Below, one piece after another: positions 8,717-17,239 of a stretch of DNA of 64,000 nucleotides. The DNA is from Neptunicoccus cionae (lineage in GTDB: Bacteria > Pseudomonadota > Alphaproteobacteria > Rhodobacterales > Rhodobacteraceae), in assembly GCF_014643735.1 (NCBI RefSeq), contig NZ_BMKA01000003.1, forward strand, positions 434,001-498,000. The letters run 5' to 3'. The notes under the pieces were generated by a model. The model was not told the DNA's origin. It made no database searches and saw nothing but the letters and a program-made list of their open reading frames with translations. The translations under genes were made by a program, and so were the position numbers. Numbering within the stretch: position 1 is the stretch's first letter; each line of letters opens with the position of its first letter.

Positions 8717-8986
8717 CTACCATTCGTCGTTGCGCACCCGGACATCATGGAGAATTGCCCAAACGTAAGCAGGTCCACGAACGATACTTTGAACGGCGCC
8801 TGGGCCATCAAATGGCGCATTCTCGAGTCCCTTGGCAAAGTTGCCTTTGCTCAAGTTGTACTCGGTCCTACTGACCCGAAGCACATCGCCTGACACGGTG
8901 AACGTAAACAGTTTTCCAGTCTTTGTATGAAAGGTATCTCCCTCAAGGGAGCGAATACGTTTCCAGACTTCTTCAATGCTTTTCAT
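8717..8986 (-). CDS. Small conserved-type protein downstream of Gabija, function unknown
   Basis: This 89-residue protein begins MKSIEEVWKRIRSLEGDTFH and contains SRTEYNLSKGNF and GPAYVWAILHD. It has no membrane segment and no recognised domain. GGAG seven bases before the ATG supports translation. It follows gajB by 110 bp on the same strand and may be co-transcribed. The FxxKTGKLFTFTVSG section looks like a beta-rich start followed by a short helical region. I recall similar small proteins without assigned function; a role in the defence block is inferred only from position. Confidence 0.7.
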   Translation of the reverse strand: MKSIEEVWKRIRSLEGDTFHTKTGKLFTFTVSGDVLRVSRTEYNLSKGNFAKGLENAPFDGPGAVQSIVRGPAYVWAILHDVRVRNDEW

Positions 8987-9096
8987 AGCTATACTCCTTA
9001 ACGTTGTGCTCGCGTAGTATCGGCCCTTAGCGGACCTTCGAACCTAAATGTTTTCTGCAGCGCAATAGCTTTACTATTCGATAAACTTTATGGTCG

Positions 9097-10995
9097 TTAA
9101 AGTTCTAAAATTTCCCATCTGTGTACGTCGCGTAGTTTTGCTCTAAGCTCATTTGATAGATGGTCCGCGTGGATAGCCATACAAACAAGATGTCGTGGAC
9201 GACTTGCTCCAACAAAAAGCCTTCGCATTCGCTCAATATTGCGCTTCCCTGTAGGGGCGCTATCAATGTCGCCCGATAGGTAGGGCAACATCTTTTCCAG
9301 ATCAAAGTCATGATGCTTGGTCTCTAGTACGAGTGTAGCGTCGTGCGTCTCACCCTTTACGGAATGAATTGTGGCTACTTCTATCTCTCGGCCATTCGTC
9401 GATCTAAATTTATTGTTGGTAGCCATAGACTTTGACGCGTGCTCACTTTCGGCATAATCGAAAAATTGCCCAGTGCTGGTTGCCTTTATCGTAGGAATAA
9501 CATCCTGAATGTCTCTAGTTTGGGCAGTCCAATTTTCTGAAGTTCCCGCGCCATCTAGCAGCAAGCTGGCAATTGCGCGCCTGAAAGTGCCATAGTTTAC
9601 ATGTGACTTTAGATGTTGATCCAATTTGCTACGCGAATTGATTGCGTTACCGTCAGATCTCAGCATCACAACAATGCCGTCCAGTATTTTCTTGTAAATG
9701 ACCGCGCCCTCCACGCATCCATCGACTTCAAGTATCTCAATCAAACGCGTTGGTTTATCTATTGAGGTAGATTTGCCTTGATTAAAGTCAGCCCAATATT
9801 TTTCTATGTGACCTTGCTGCCCATTAGATGCACCAACGGCCTTTATTTGCTTCCAAGTACCCTCCGGATCGCACTTGGCAACCAATTCGGAGAAGGCGTT
9901 CAACACATTTTTTTGCGTCGTGTCATCGAAAACAAATATTGTATGAGGATGTGCCGAATAGGCATCAGGCCTTTCGGACTGGATTTCGCCAATTCTATTG
10001 TAGCTTAACCTCGTAATCTTTTGCGAGATAGAGCTGCCAAATCGGTGTGTATTTTGAATAGTGTGAAGCGTCGTTGAGTTATTATAGCTCGCGTTCGGTT
10101 GACCGCCACCGATGCCGTCAAATATTGCTTGATCTGGGTCGCCTAGCCGCTGCAAGAGCACATCACTATCGTGGATGATCTTCTGCAGTAAATTGTCCTG
10201 ATGCAGTTGGGTGTCCTGCATTTCATCCACAATCCAGCATGGGAAGCGGGTTGCCAAAATAGAAGGCAACTTTGTATTTTGATCAATAGCACGATCTGCG
10301 ATTGCGTACATATCCCTGTAATTAAAAAGGCCTTCTTCCATCATTTTGGTTTTGAGGGAACACAGCATTTTGCGCCGATCAGAGTGACTTGATGTCGCTG
10401 ACTCCACTTTGGAACCATTTAATCGATGGAAAGTCAGGTCCAAATTTTCACTCGAGAAATGAAGTGTCCCCAAGCAGGATCGAATTTCATCATTGGAAGC
10501 GCCCGACAGTTCCCTTTTTAGATTTCTATACAATCCACGAAGGTCGCTATTATTAGCGAGAATCTTCCCAACAAAATTTTTGGCGACATCTCCGTCCGAG
10601 AATGAAGTGAACGGATATTTTCCACGAACTTTAGGCAGGCCCAAAAATTTATTTACAAATTCTTGAATGGTGCCGATGAAATGCGGATAGGATAGCAACC
10701 GTTCTCCTGCAGGGTGCAAGGTCATCTTTTCAATGATTTCGTGTTTAGCGACGTTGGTATGAGTAAGAACGCATACGCCCTTGTTCCTATGCTCCCACTT
10801 TTGAGCTAACAAAATTAGCTTAGTGGCAACAAGTGTAGTTTTCCCGCTGCCTGGACACGCCTGCACGTCCATCCAGCCCTTAATAGCGTCTCGTCGTTTA
10901 AGATCAAATTTCCATGCACCACCTCCCGAGTTATCACCAGAAAAGTAGCTCTCCAAGGCATCGATGTCTGCTTCAGAAATCCTCATACTATCCAT
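9097..10995 (-). CDS. gajB: Gabija defence protein GajB, UvrD/PcrA-like helicase
   Basis: This 632-residue superfamily 1 helicase has Walker A ACPGSGKTT near residues 46-54, Walker B WIVDEMQDTQ, motif III RLGDPDQAIFDG and the late motif TIHSVKGETHDATLV. In Gabija, GajB senses DNA ends or nucleotide state with GajA and degrades or opens DNA during phage infection. Its start overlaps the end of gajA by eight bases. The ATG at 10995 is chosen because GGAAG precedes it by six bases; an open frame reaches 11025. Longer than the roughly 500-residue Bacillus GajB. A generic UvrD helicase is excluded mainly by the gajA neighbour. Confidence 0.87.
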   Translation of the reverse strand: MDSMRISEADIDALESYFSGDNSGGGAWKFDLKRRDAIKGWMDVQACPGSGKTTLVATKLILLAQKWEHRNKGVCVLTHTNVAKHEIIEKMTLHPAGERLLSYPHFIGTIQEFVNKFLGLPKVRGKYPFTSFSDGDVAKNFVGKILANNSDLRGLYRNLKRELSGASNDEIRSCLGTLHFSSENLDLTFHRLNGSKVESATSSHSDRRKMLCSLKTKMMEEGLFNYRDMYAIADRAIDQNTKLPSILATRFPCWIVDEMQDTQLHQDNLLQKIIHDSDVLLQRLGDPDQAIFDGIGGGQPNASYNNSTTLHTIQNTHRFGSSISQKITRLSYNRIGEIQSERPDAYSAHPHTIFVFDDTTQKNVLNAFSELVAKCDPEGTWKQIKAVGASNGQQGHIEKYWADFNQGKSTSIDKPTRLIEILEVDGCVEGAVIYKKILDGIVVMLRSDGNAINSRSKLDQHLKSHVNYGTFRRAIASLLLDGAGTSENWTAQTRDIQDVIPTIKATSTGQFFDYAESEHASKSMATNNKFRSTNGREIEVATIHSVKGETHDATLVLETKHHDFDLEKMLPYLSGDIDSAPTGKRNIERMRRLFVGASRPRHLVCMAIHADHLSNELRAKLRDVHRWEILEL

Positions 10996-12955
10996 TATGA
11001 TCTTCCGAGACTGAATAAACATCACTTCCGTCTTCTGCAGCGGCCGCCGCGCAAGCCATCACTGCGGATGCAACAGAGGCTTCGGGCGGCACGTTAGTAT
11101 CAGAATGCTCTTCGGTCACGTGATCGATGGCTTCAAGGATGTATTTAGGGAGCCGACTTCGGAGCCGACCTGCGCCTCCCTGTTTCGAATAATTGCGGGT
11201 TAGTTCGCTTGATAAGCTATATGCAAGTTCTGTTTTTTTGCTTGAGCTTTCAATCTCCTTATAAAGAGCTACGGCACGCTCTTCAGGGTCTTCAGGAAGA
11301 TCCGCAAGCTTGCAGTTCAACGAAGTCGCGATTTCCGAATGCAAGCCCGATTTGATCAAACAATATTCAAAGGTCCACTCATCGGAAACCTGCACTCTTA
11401 CATTTTGTTCATGAATTCCTTTTTGGAGGGTCTCAATTTTGGAGGGGACTTGATCCGCTTTTGTCGGATCTAGCCAATATGCCAGATTGCCTCCGCGACC
11501 GTTCTTATTTGGCTTCTTCCTCTCTTTAAAACCATGAGGATTGCCATCTGTTTCTTCAGCTGAAGCAGGCCACAGATCCAAATCACGTAACACAGCAACT
11601 TTAATCGGCATAACTGGGCTACCATCATCAATATTCTTTCGCAGAAAGATTTTTGCGAACCTCGCAAATGCGGTACTTCCAACGTTTACGATACTGACGC
11701 CGTAGTCTTCTAAATTCCGCCCCAATAGTTCGGCAATCGTTGGCAAAAGTATAGCCTCGGCATCACCTTCAACGATGAGAATGCCTCTAGCGAAGAATAA
11801 GTTGGCTTTGGTCACGTCGAGGAATTTTTCAAGAAAAACATAGTCATCTTCATCAAGCAGGGTTTCACCTTTTCGCAACGGAAAAGCTCTCCCTTCATTC
11901 ATTATGATAACGCTCTCTAGCGGTGCTTTTGAAGCTAGGTTTGGGCTATGTGTTGTCAAAAAGATTTGTGGACCCTGCTTATCGCCTTCGGACTGCCAGT
12001 TTTTGAGATATTGAAGGAACTTCATTTGTAGCTGCGGATGGAGGTGAGCTTCCGGTTCTTCGATTAGTAATAGCGGAAACTGTCCTTCTTCTTGTTTTAA
12101 TAAAAGCAACTCAGTAGCCATAAACAAAATATTGTTATAGCCGAGGCCTTGGCGGGGCGTATCCGTATCAAGAACTAGGTTTAGTCGCTCAAGAATATCT
12201 GAAAACGAGCGAGTTTTTTCCGTCTCATTCATCTCTGAGAACGGCTTATCTCCGGTCATCTGAATTGAAGGATTGAATGGCGTGTTTTTAAAAGAAAGTT
12301 TCTTTACCAGTTCAGCAATGTCAGTCTGATTTTTTGTAATGCTTGAATTCTTTTTAAAAGAGCTGCTAGCTTGAATGAACACTTCCAGAAGAGCCTTGAA
12401 ATCATCAGTATCTGGTCGCAACTCTACTTTGGATGCAAGTATTTGTGCGAGCCTCGAAGAACGGCCCGATGAAAGTTCCTGCTCCGCGTCACGCAATGGC
12501 TTTAGATAGGTTGCTGACAAATAGTCCCGAATTTCCCGCTCGATCTGAGGGCCGCTGCCATCAAGTCCGGATCTAAACTCAGTTTGTATGAATCTGGTGC
12601 CGCGCCTTAGATTGTTTGTTAGTTTCGCGGACAGTTTCATATGAAGAACGCTACTACGCTCCTCACCGTTAGTTTTCTTATGGGTCAAGTGTTCCACGAA
12701 AATGGATGCTTGCTCGACCGTAATTCCATCAAATTCTAGTTCGATACTGAATTCATTAGATGGCGAATTGAAATCGTCTTCTTTAACACGATTCCATTCG
12801 GCAGAATTCGTATCTAGCGCCAATCGAATGGCATCTATCAGCGCTGTTTTTCCGGAGTTGTTTTCCCCCGCGATAACATTCAACCTCGGGTTTAACTTCA
12901 ATTTTATAGATGAGAATAGACGGAAATTTCTGATTTTTATATTAGATAAATACAA
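10988..12955 (-). CDS. gajA: Gabija defence protein GajA, OLD-family ATPase-TOPRIM nuclease
   Basis: The 655-residue OLD-type protein starts MYLSNIKIRNFRLF. It has Walker A GENNSGKT (30-37), an ABC-like signature region near GLGYNNILFMATE, Walker B LLLIEEPEAHLHPQ, a switch His in TTHSPNLASKAP, and a TOPRIM domain starting GILIVEGDAEAILLP near residue 390. GajA is a nucleotide-inhibited, sequence-influenced endonuclease that forms a complex with GajB. Together they make the two-gene Gabija anti-phage system. The order gajA-gajB with overlap matches known loci. Class 2 OLD nuclease with helicase partner is the same thing by another name. Upstream 200 bp contain a palindromic repeat and presumably the promoter. 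Confidence 0.88.
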   Translation of the reverse strand: MYLSNIKIRNFRLFSSIKLKLNPRLNVIAGENNSGKTALIDAIRLALDTNSAEWNRVKEDDFNSPSNEFSIELEFDGITVEQASIFVEHLTHKKTNGEERSSVLHMKLSAKLTNNLRRGTRFIQTEFRSGLDGSGPQIEREIRDYLSATYLKPLRDAEQELSSGRSSRLAQILASKVELRPDTDDFKALLEVFIQASSSFKKNSSITKNQTDIAELVKKLSFKNTPFNPSIQMTGDKPFSEMNETEKTRSFSDILERLNLVLDTDTPRQGLGYNNILFMATELLLLKQEEGQFPLLLIEEPEAHLHPQLQMKFLQYLKNWQSEGDKQGPQIFLTTHSPNLASKAPLESVIIMNEGRAFPLRKGETLLDEDDYVFLEKFLDVTKANLFFARGILIVEGDAEAILLPTIAELLGRNLEDYGVSIVNVGSTAFARFAKIFLRKNIDDGSPVMPIKVAVLRDLDLWPASAEETDGNPHGFKERKKPNKNGRGGNLAYWLDPTKADQVPSKIETLQKGIHEQNVRVQVSDEWTFEYCLIKSGLHSEIATSLNCKLADLPEDPEERAVALYKEIESSSKKTELAYSLSSELTRNYSKQGGAGRLRSRLPKYILEAIDHVTEEHSDTNVPPEASVASAVMACAAAAAEDGSDVYSVSEDHNG

Positions 12956-13024
12956 TGCAAAACTCCAAAATATTGGGGCAATGTAACTGCATTGATTATT
13001 TTGGCAAATGATTCAAATTTTCAG

Positions 13025-13114
13025 CCGCAGCGAATGACCGCTTCCCGCCGAAAATGGTGAAACGCTGCATCGCAGAAATCGACACTTCTGGCGGAATGCT
13101 GACATTCGCTGCGG
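13025..13114. repeat. Palindromic intergenic repeat upstream of gajA
   Basis: CCGCAGCGAATG (13025-13036) and CATTCGCTGCGG (13103-13114) are perfect 12-bp inverted repeats enclosing about 66 bp without a gene. Immediately beyond lies AAAGCCGACATTCATTCA (from about 13143), seen with one mismatch near 6071. The form is that of a small dispersed palindromic element. Confidence 0.55.
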
Positions 13115-13156
13115 GCGCGAGTTAGCTATAGGGCTAGGGCGAAAGCCGACATTCAT

Positions 13157-15259
13157 TCAGTGTCGCGGCGCTTGTGCGTTCAGACGCATATTCAAGCGGT
13201 TGTCACCTGATGTGTGGATATACAGAGAGCCATCATCTAGTTGATCAGGAAAAACGCCTACCTCAAACAGTAGGCGCTCAAAGTGGCGATTTATAAAGTA
13301 AGTCGCTTCAAACTCCTTCCAACCATCAATTTGATCAATGAACATCGACATATCCGCCGCAAACAAATCTGCCCATTTCAGAAGTTCCACCTGCGACAAC
13401 CGCGTAAGCAGCACTGTTTCGGGGTTTTTAGGGCCGATAAATCTTGACTGTGCAGCCAGTACACGAGTGATCGCACTAAGGAAGGAAGAAACCGAGCTTG
13501 CACAACACTGAAAGAGTTTCTCATGGTCCCCATCCAATTCATAGGCTAGGCCAGCTCCGCGTGTAAGCGCTATCACGGCCTCTAGCTGGTCAACGGCGAG
13601 GTCTGAATAAAAAGAGAGCATATCCACGGTAGGAATAGTCGTCGATATTGAGAAGTAGGTCGAAAGCAACGTATCGTTGTACTGCGCTAACCACCCTTCA
13701 TATTCGTCTTTGTGCTTAAAGCGCACGGTATCAGGAAATTTATTGCTCACAATGCTGTTAAAGGTAACAGTGCCAAGGCAATTCAAAAGCAGCGAAACTG
13801 CCGCGTCTTTGTGGTCAACAATCTCGCTTACGAAGTCTTCTGCGAGATATGCCTTCATGACTAGATGAGTTTTTTGGCCATCTAGTCTGTGCACCAAAAT
13901 TGGAAGGGCCACTCCGTTGGCGTTGCTAACTGTTGAGTTACGCTCCACACTTCGAAGTCCGTCACCACGATCCAATTCTGCGATGGCTTTCTCGTAGTCT
14001 ACGGCAAAGGTTATGCCATCAAGGTTCTTCACATCGCAAATGGCCGCATAAGCCAAAACTACTTCATTTACAGCGTTGGCAACCTTCTGGGCGTATTCTT
14101 GATCAGCAAAATCTTTGAGCGAAACCGAATAGGAAAAGTCCTTTGAGCCTTCTGCAACGGAGGCCTCTGATCTTATGCCGTGCTCATCGTCAGAAGCTTC
14201 AGCAACGAAGTTCTCAATGGCTCCACGTATAGCTGATGAGGTCAAGCCTGAAACTGTTTCGCGAGCCTTATGTCCTAAATCACTTAGGTCTTTTTCTGTC
14301 TTTTCTTGGAGTTGATCCGAAAGGTAAAAAGAAAAGCAACTTTCTACCGCATGGCGCGTGTATTGCTGAGCTTGTTCTGACCAATCTTGCTTGCCACTGC
14401 CAACAATAACCTTCGTCGGTGAAAGCGGTAGAATAACGCATACTGTGCTTTTGGGGCTGGCGAGCAGATACGGCCCCCAACCATTTTCATCTTTTGCGAT
14501 GGCGACACAGTCTGCCAACGGCGCATCATTTTCGGCAATTTTGACTACCTGCCAAGTCAGCGCTTCCAATTGTCGCTTTCGCTCCATCGGAACTAATTGG
14601 TCTTGAAGGATTTTAGTGTGAGCTGATTGCCCCATCCCCGTGAAATTTTTCTCAAACACAGTAACCCAGTCCGCGAACTGTTCGATTGCGTTGGCGTGCA
14701 GTAAGTCAAAGTCTTCTCGTATGCCAAAGTACAAGAGGCGCACAATTGCTTTGGTTGAAATGTTGGTCATTAGATGAAAGCCACGCTTCTCGAACTCCTC
14801 AGTGGCCATCGCGGCAAATTTACTAGGAACGCGGTGTTTGAGCAGCCTTATGCCATCCAGTAATTCAGTTGGGTTATTTATCAGCGTATCAATCGCTGAT
14901 GCCATTTCCGAGGCTCCAACTCCGATCAATTCTCGTAAGTATGCAGCACGCATCGTCAAATGAGCTACAACTTCGCTTGCATCGCTTGACTTGACCTGAG
15001 TGGAAAAATCAGCGCCCCGAAGTTTGTCCACCAAGAACTGTAAGTGCGTCTCATAGTCGGTAATCAGGTCATCTAACGTTGGAGAACCATCAAGTGACGG
15101 TTTAGAGTAAAAATCTCTGGTGGCGGCTGCATCATCGCGTGAAACTGGAACAGGTTTTTTCAAACCGCGCCTATACATCCAAAGCTTGTCGTTTCCGTCA
15201 TTGATCACGAAGCTTTTCAAAAAGTGCCTTGGGATGAAATGTTGCTTTCGTCCTGCCAT
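13157..15259 (-). CDS. DUF4238-domain protein, putative defence component
   Basis: The 700-residue protein begins MAGRKQHFIPRHFLKSFV, the hallmark start of DUF4238 proteins (QHxxPxxxLKxF), which extends to about residue 280. The remaining 420 residues have no recognised domain; no membrane segments were seen. DUF4238 proteins often occur in defence islands and mobile elements, but their biochemistry is not established. It is a single gene between the TIR pair (105 bp upstream) and Gabija (about 200 bp downstream), same strand. It may be a stand-alone system or an accessory of either neighbour. The ATG is the first in the frame and starts the conserved motif. Confidence 0.8.
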   Translation of the reverse strand: MAGRKQHFIPRHFLKSFVINDGNDKLWMYRRGLKKPVPVSRDDAAATRDFYSKPSLDGSPTLDDLITDYETHLQFLVDKLRGADFSTQVKSSDASEVVAHLTMRAAYLRELIGVGASEMASAIDTLINNPTELLDGIRLLKHRVPSKFAAMATEEFEKRGFHLMTNISTKAIVRLLYFGIREDFDLLHANAIEQFADWVTVFEKNFTGMGQSAHTKILQDQLVPMERKRQLEALTWQVVKIAENDAPLADCVAIAKDENGWGPYLLASPKSTVCVILPLSPTKVIVGSGKQDWSEQAQQYTRHAVESCFSFYLSDQLQEKTEKDLSDLGHKARETVSGLTSSAIRGAIENFVAEASDDEHGIRSEASVAEGSKDFSYSVSLKDFADQEYAQKVANAVNEVVLAYAAICDVKNLDGITFAVDYEKAIAELDRGDGLRSVERNSTVSNANGVALPILVHRLDGQKTHLVMKAYLAEDFVSEIVDHKDAAVSLLLNCLGTVTFNSIVSNKFPDTVRFKHKDEYEGWLAQYNDTLLSTYFSISTTIPTVDMLSFYSDLAVDQLEAVIALTRGAGLAYELDGDHEKLFQCCASSVSSFLSAITRVLAAQSRFIGPKNPETVLLTRLSQVELLKWADLFAADMSMFIDQIDGWKEFEATYFINRHFERLLFEVGVFPDQLDDGSLYIHTSGDNRLNMRLNAQAPRH

Positions 15260-15364
15260 CTATTAACCCACCCACTTTTTGCCATAATCAATTAGAAACA
15301 CTCGAACTGCAAAGCCAGACAGGGAAAATCCGAATTTCTGGGACAACCTCGGGATAACAACTGT

Positions 15365-16282
15365 TTAGGCAGTATCCGTAGATGGTACCCTCAACGATTT
15401 CATCCACTGAAGCGCTCTCGTGAAGGTCTGCTCGACTGTAGTCAAGGCACATTCAAGGTGATTTAAAAAAGGCTCCCAATCGGCGCTCAAAACAATAATC
15501 AATAAAGCTATCCACAAAAGATATGAGAATAGGTTAGGCACGTTTTGTTCGGTGCTTGTAAAGGACTGATACTTTTCGTTTCTTGCACCCTTTCCCAACG
15601 CGACCCACTCAGCTGCGAATACTTGCGCCCCAAATGATCGCTCTAGTCGATGGATTACCTGAAACTTCCCAGTGTTGAGCTTTCCGTAGTTCTCAATAAG
15701 GTTTTTCCATGACCGGCACATTAAGAGGCCGATCAAGATGGGGAAAACAAGTACGAGAACAGTGCTATCACTAAGAACTTTTTCTTTAGCCAAAAAACCA
15801 GAAGCTCCAATGATTGCACCAATTACGGTAATGAAGAATCCGTTTGTAATTTGTCGCCTTTGGATGAGTTGCTCCGAAGACGTTACCATTATCTTATAAA
15901 GCTCAAGAAGTTGGTCTAAATCTTCAGTTTGTTCGGCGAAGCATTCATCAAATTCGGAACTAAAATCATAATAGGATTGAAGTTCACCAAAGTTGTGGCA
16001 ACCAATATCATCGCGGGACAGCAATATGAGATCTTTTTTAAGCTCTGTGGCACGTTCGATTTCCCAAGTTGTGTTTTCGGATTCAGCGCAAGCTTCATTG
16101 TCGTATACAATGACAACCTCCGATGATTGCATCATGCTTTCGGCTTGCTGTTGCCACTTGCTGCCATAAGACTTTTTGAGAATTACTAGATCAACATAGA
16201 TACCGTCAGTGCTCCGCAAAGAAGAAAAGAACACCTTTGCTTCAGTCCTCATACTGGTTCGGTGGATTAGAAATGCGCGCAC
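15365..16282 (-). CDS. TIR-like domain fused to a transmembrane module, putative defence effector
   Basis: Read from the GTG at 16282 (305 residues), the N terminus VRAFLIHRTS...VFFSSLRSTDG followed by SSEVVIVYDN and NTTWEIERATELKKDLILL has the strand-helix order of a TIR-like fold. A Glu sits where NAD-cleaving TIRs carry theirs. A helical linker follows, then RRQITNGFFITV, two hydrophobic helices (about 149-165 and 173-189) and WKNLIENYGKLNTGKFQVIH, a two-helix membrane module seen in bacterial conflict proteins. A third hydrophobic segment lies near 251-266. The GTG is one base after the stop of the TIR gene, so they are probably translationally coupled; an alternative TTG is at 16300 and an ATG at 16252. 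Confidence 0.72.
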   Translation of the reverse strand: MRAFLIHRTSMRTEAKVFFSSLRSTDGIYVDLVILKKSYGSKWQQQAESMMQSSEVVIVYDNEACAESENTTWEIERATELKKDLILLSRDDIGCHNFGELQSYYDFSSEFDECFAEQTEDLDQLLELYKIMVTSSEQLIQRRQITNGFFITVIGAIIGASGFLAKEKVLSDSTVLVLVFPILIGLLMCRSWKNLIENYGKLNTGKFQVIHRLERSFGAQVFAAEWVALGKGARNEKYQSFTSTEQNVPNLFSYLLWIALLIIVLSADWEPFLNHLECALTTVEQTFTRALQWMKSLRVPSTDTA

Positions 16283-16283
16283 T

Positions 16284-16676
16284 TTATCTATGACCTGCAA
16301 TCAATTGCTTCAGATTGGGCCAAGTCCATTTGTATACTTTGTCGCTTGCCGCAGCAGTTGTCGGCTTTGTACAGCTCTTGCCGGAGTACGCGGCAAGCAA
16401 AAAGTACTTCTTTTTTAGTTCTTTAGCTATCCTTATTTCAGCCGCGACACCCTTAGCTGTGTGGGTTTTAGTTCCGCACAACGCTATGACTACATCGATG
16501 TTCTCCATCCTTCTGCGTACCTTTTGTTCCCAATCACCCGTCAAGTGTGCTGTGATCGAATTGTCTTTAAAATCAAAAGGGCTATCCGGGTTTTTCGCTT
16601 GGCCAGCCAAGTACATCTTTGCAGTGCTATCGTTGTCATAGTCGAAACTTACAAATGCTCTTTTTTTAACCGCCAT
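16284..16676 (-). CDS. TIR-domain protein, ThsB-like
   Basis: The 130-residue single-domain protein starts MAVKKRAFVSFDYDND. It continues with WEQKVRRRMENIDVVIALCG, THTAKGVAAEIRIAKELKKK and YFLLAAYSGKS, the layout of small TIR proteins of the MTH538/ThsB type. Glu80 in VAAEI is the likely catalytic residue for NAD+ cleavage. In Thoeris, ThsB makes an NAD-derived signal on infection that activates an effector. AAGGA precedes the ATG pair at 16679/16676; the second gives better spacing. It is the first gene of a two-gene unit with the TIR-like membrane protein at 15365. No ThsA-type SIR2-SLOG or macro-domain partner is present. Confidence 0.75.
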   Translation of the reverse strand: MAVKKRAFVSFDYDNDSTAKMYLAGQAKNPDSPFDFKDNSITAHLTGDWEQKVRRRMENIDVVIALCGTKTHTAKGVAAEIRIAKELKKKYFLLAAYSGKSCTKPTTAAASDKVYKWTWPNLKQLIAGHR

Positions 16677-16984
16677 CATCAAATCCTTATATGCAACGGT
16701 CATATTCTATTTGTCCCGTATTAGTCATACAAGGCTATTCGGCCTCGCTTGCTCGAACCAAGCGTCAGCACAAGGTCTGTTCGGATGGTTTCAATCCGCG
16801 CTTCTTCACACGCTGCATCGACCATGAACGGCGGCTTTCGGGAAGTGGACAATTGATTTCTGAAAGTGATCAAACGGCAGCTTTGGGCCGTTCGCGGGAC
16901 TTTGCAAAGATCACCATCTTCGCTTAGCTGCCGTTCTAGAAAAATGCGTTGGATGACCGCTCTTTCGGATTAACTTTTCTGAAT
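16677..16984. other. Intergenic region with palindromic repeat
   Basis: AACGGCAGCT (16873-16882) and AGCTGCCGTT (16926-16935) are perfect inverted repeats. The sequence to their left (from about 16780) also repeats the GAACGGCGGCTTT theme, so this looks like another dispersed palindromic element. The promoter of the TIR operon should lie in its left part. No gene is seen. Confidence 0.5.
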
Positions 16985-17170
16985 TCAAAACCGGCCAGAG
17001 TGCTCACGTGGCGGATCCGTTGGCAAATCATCTGGCGGCTCCACACCTAAACGCTCGAGCTCTTCCGCCATAGCAGTGTAGAGTTCCGCTGCCCCCCAGT
17101 TCCTATATGACGTAACGCGATCGAAAGCCGCCCTGAAATTCGGCGGGCATTGGTTTGGCCACTTTTTCAT
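16985..17170 (-). CDS. Small protein, function unknown
   Basis: The 61-residue frame MKKWPNQCPPNFRAAFDRV...NWGAAELYTAMAEELERLGVEPPDD has an AGGAAG eight bases before its ATG and an amphipathic helical centre. It resembles no family I can name. It stands alone between the repeat region and the dam gene on the late strand. Confidence 0.5.
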   Translation of the reverse strand: MKKWPNQCPPNFRAAFDRVTSYRNWGAAELYTAMAEELERLGVEPPDDLPTDPPREHSGRF

Positions 17171-17239
17171 TTTTCATCTTCCTGACAGCCCAGACACACA
17201 CATTGACAGAAACGAATACTGAATCCAACTACCCCAAAC

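Noticed and set aside
9097-12955. Reading the pair as an unrelated UvrD helicase and a retron- or Wadjet-type ATPase
   Set aside because: The OLD ATPase-TOPRIM plus overlapping UvrD-like partner is the Gabija layout; no reverse transcriptase or SMC-like genes are nearby.
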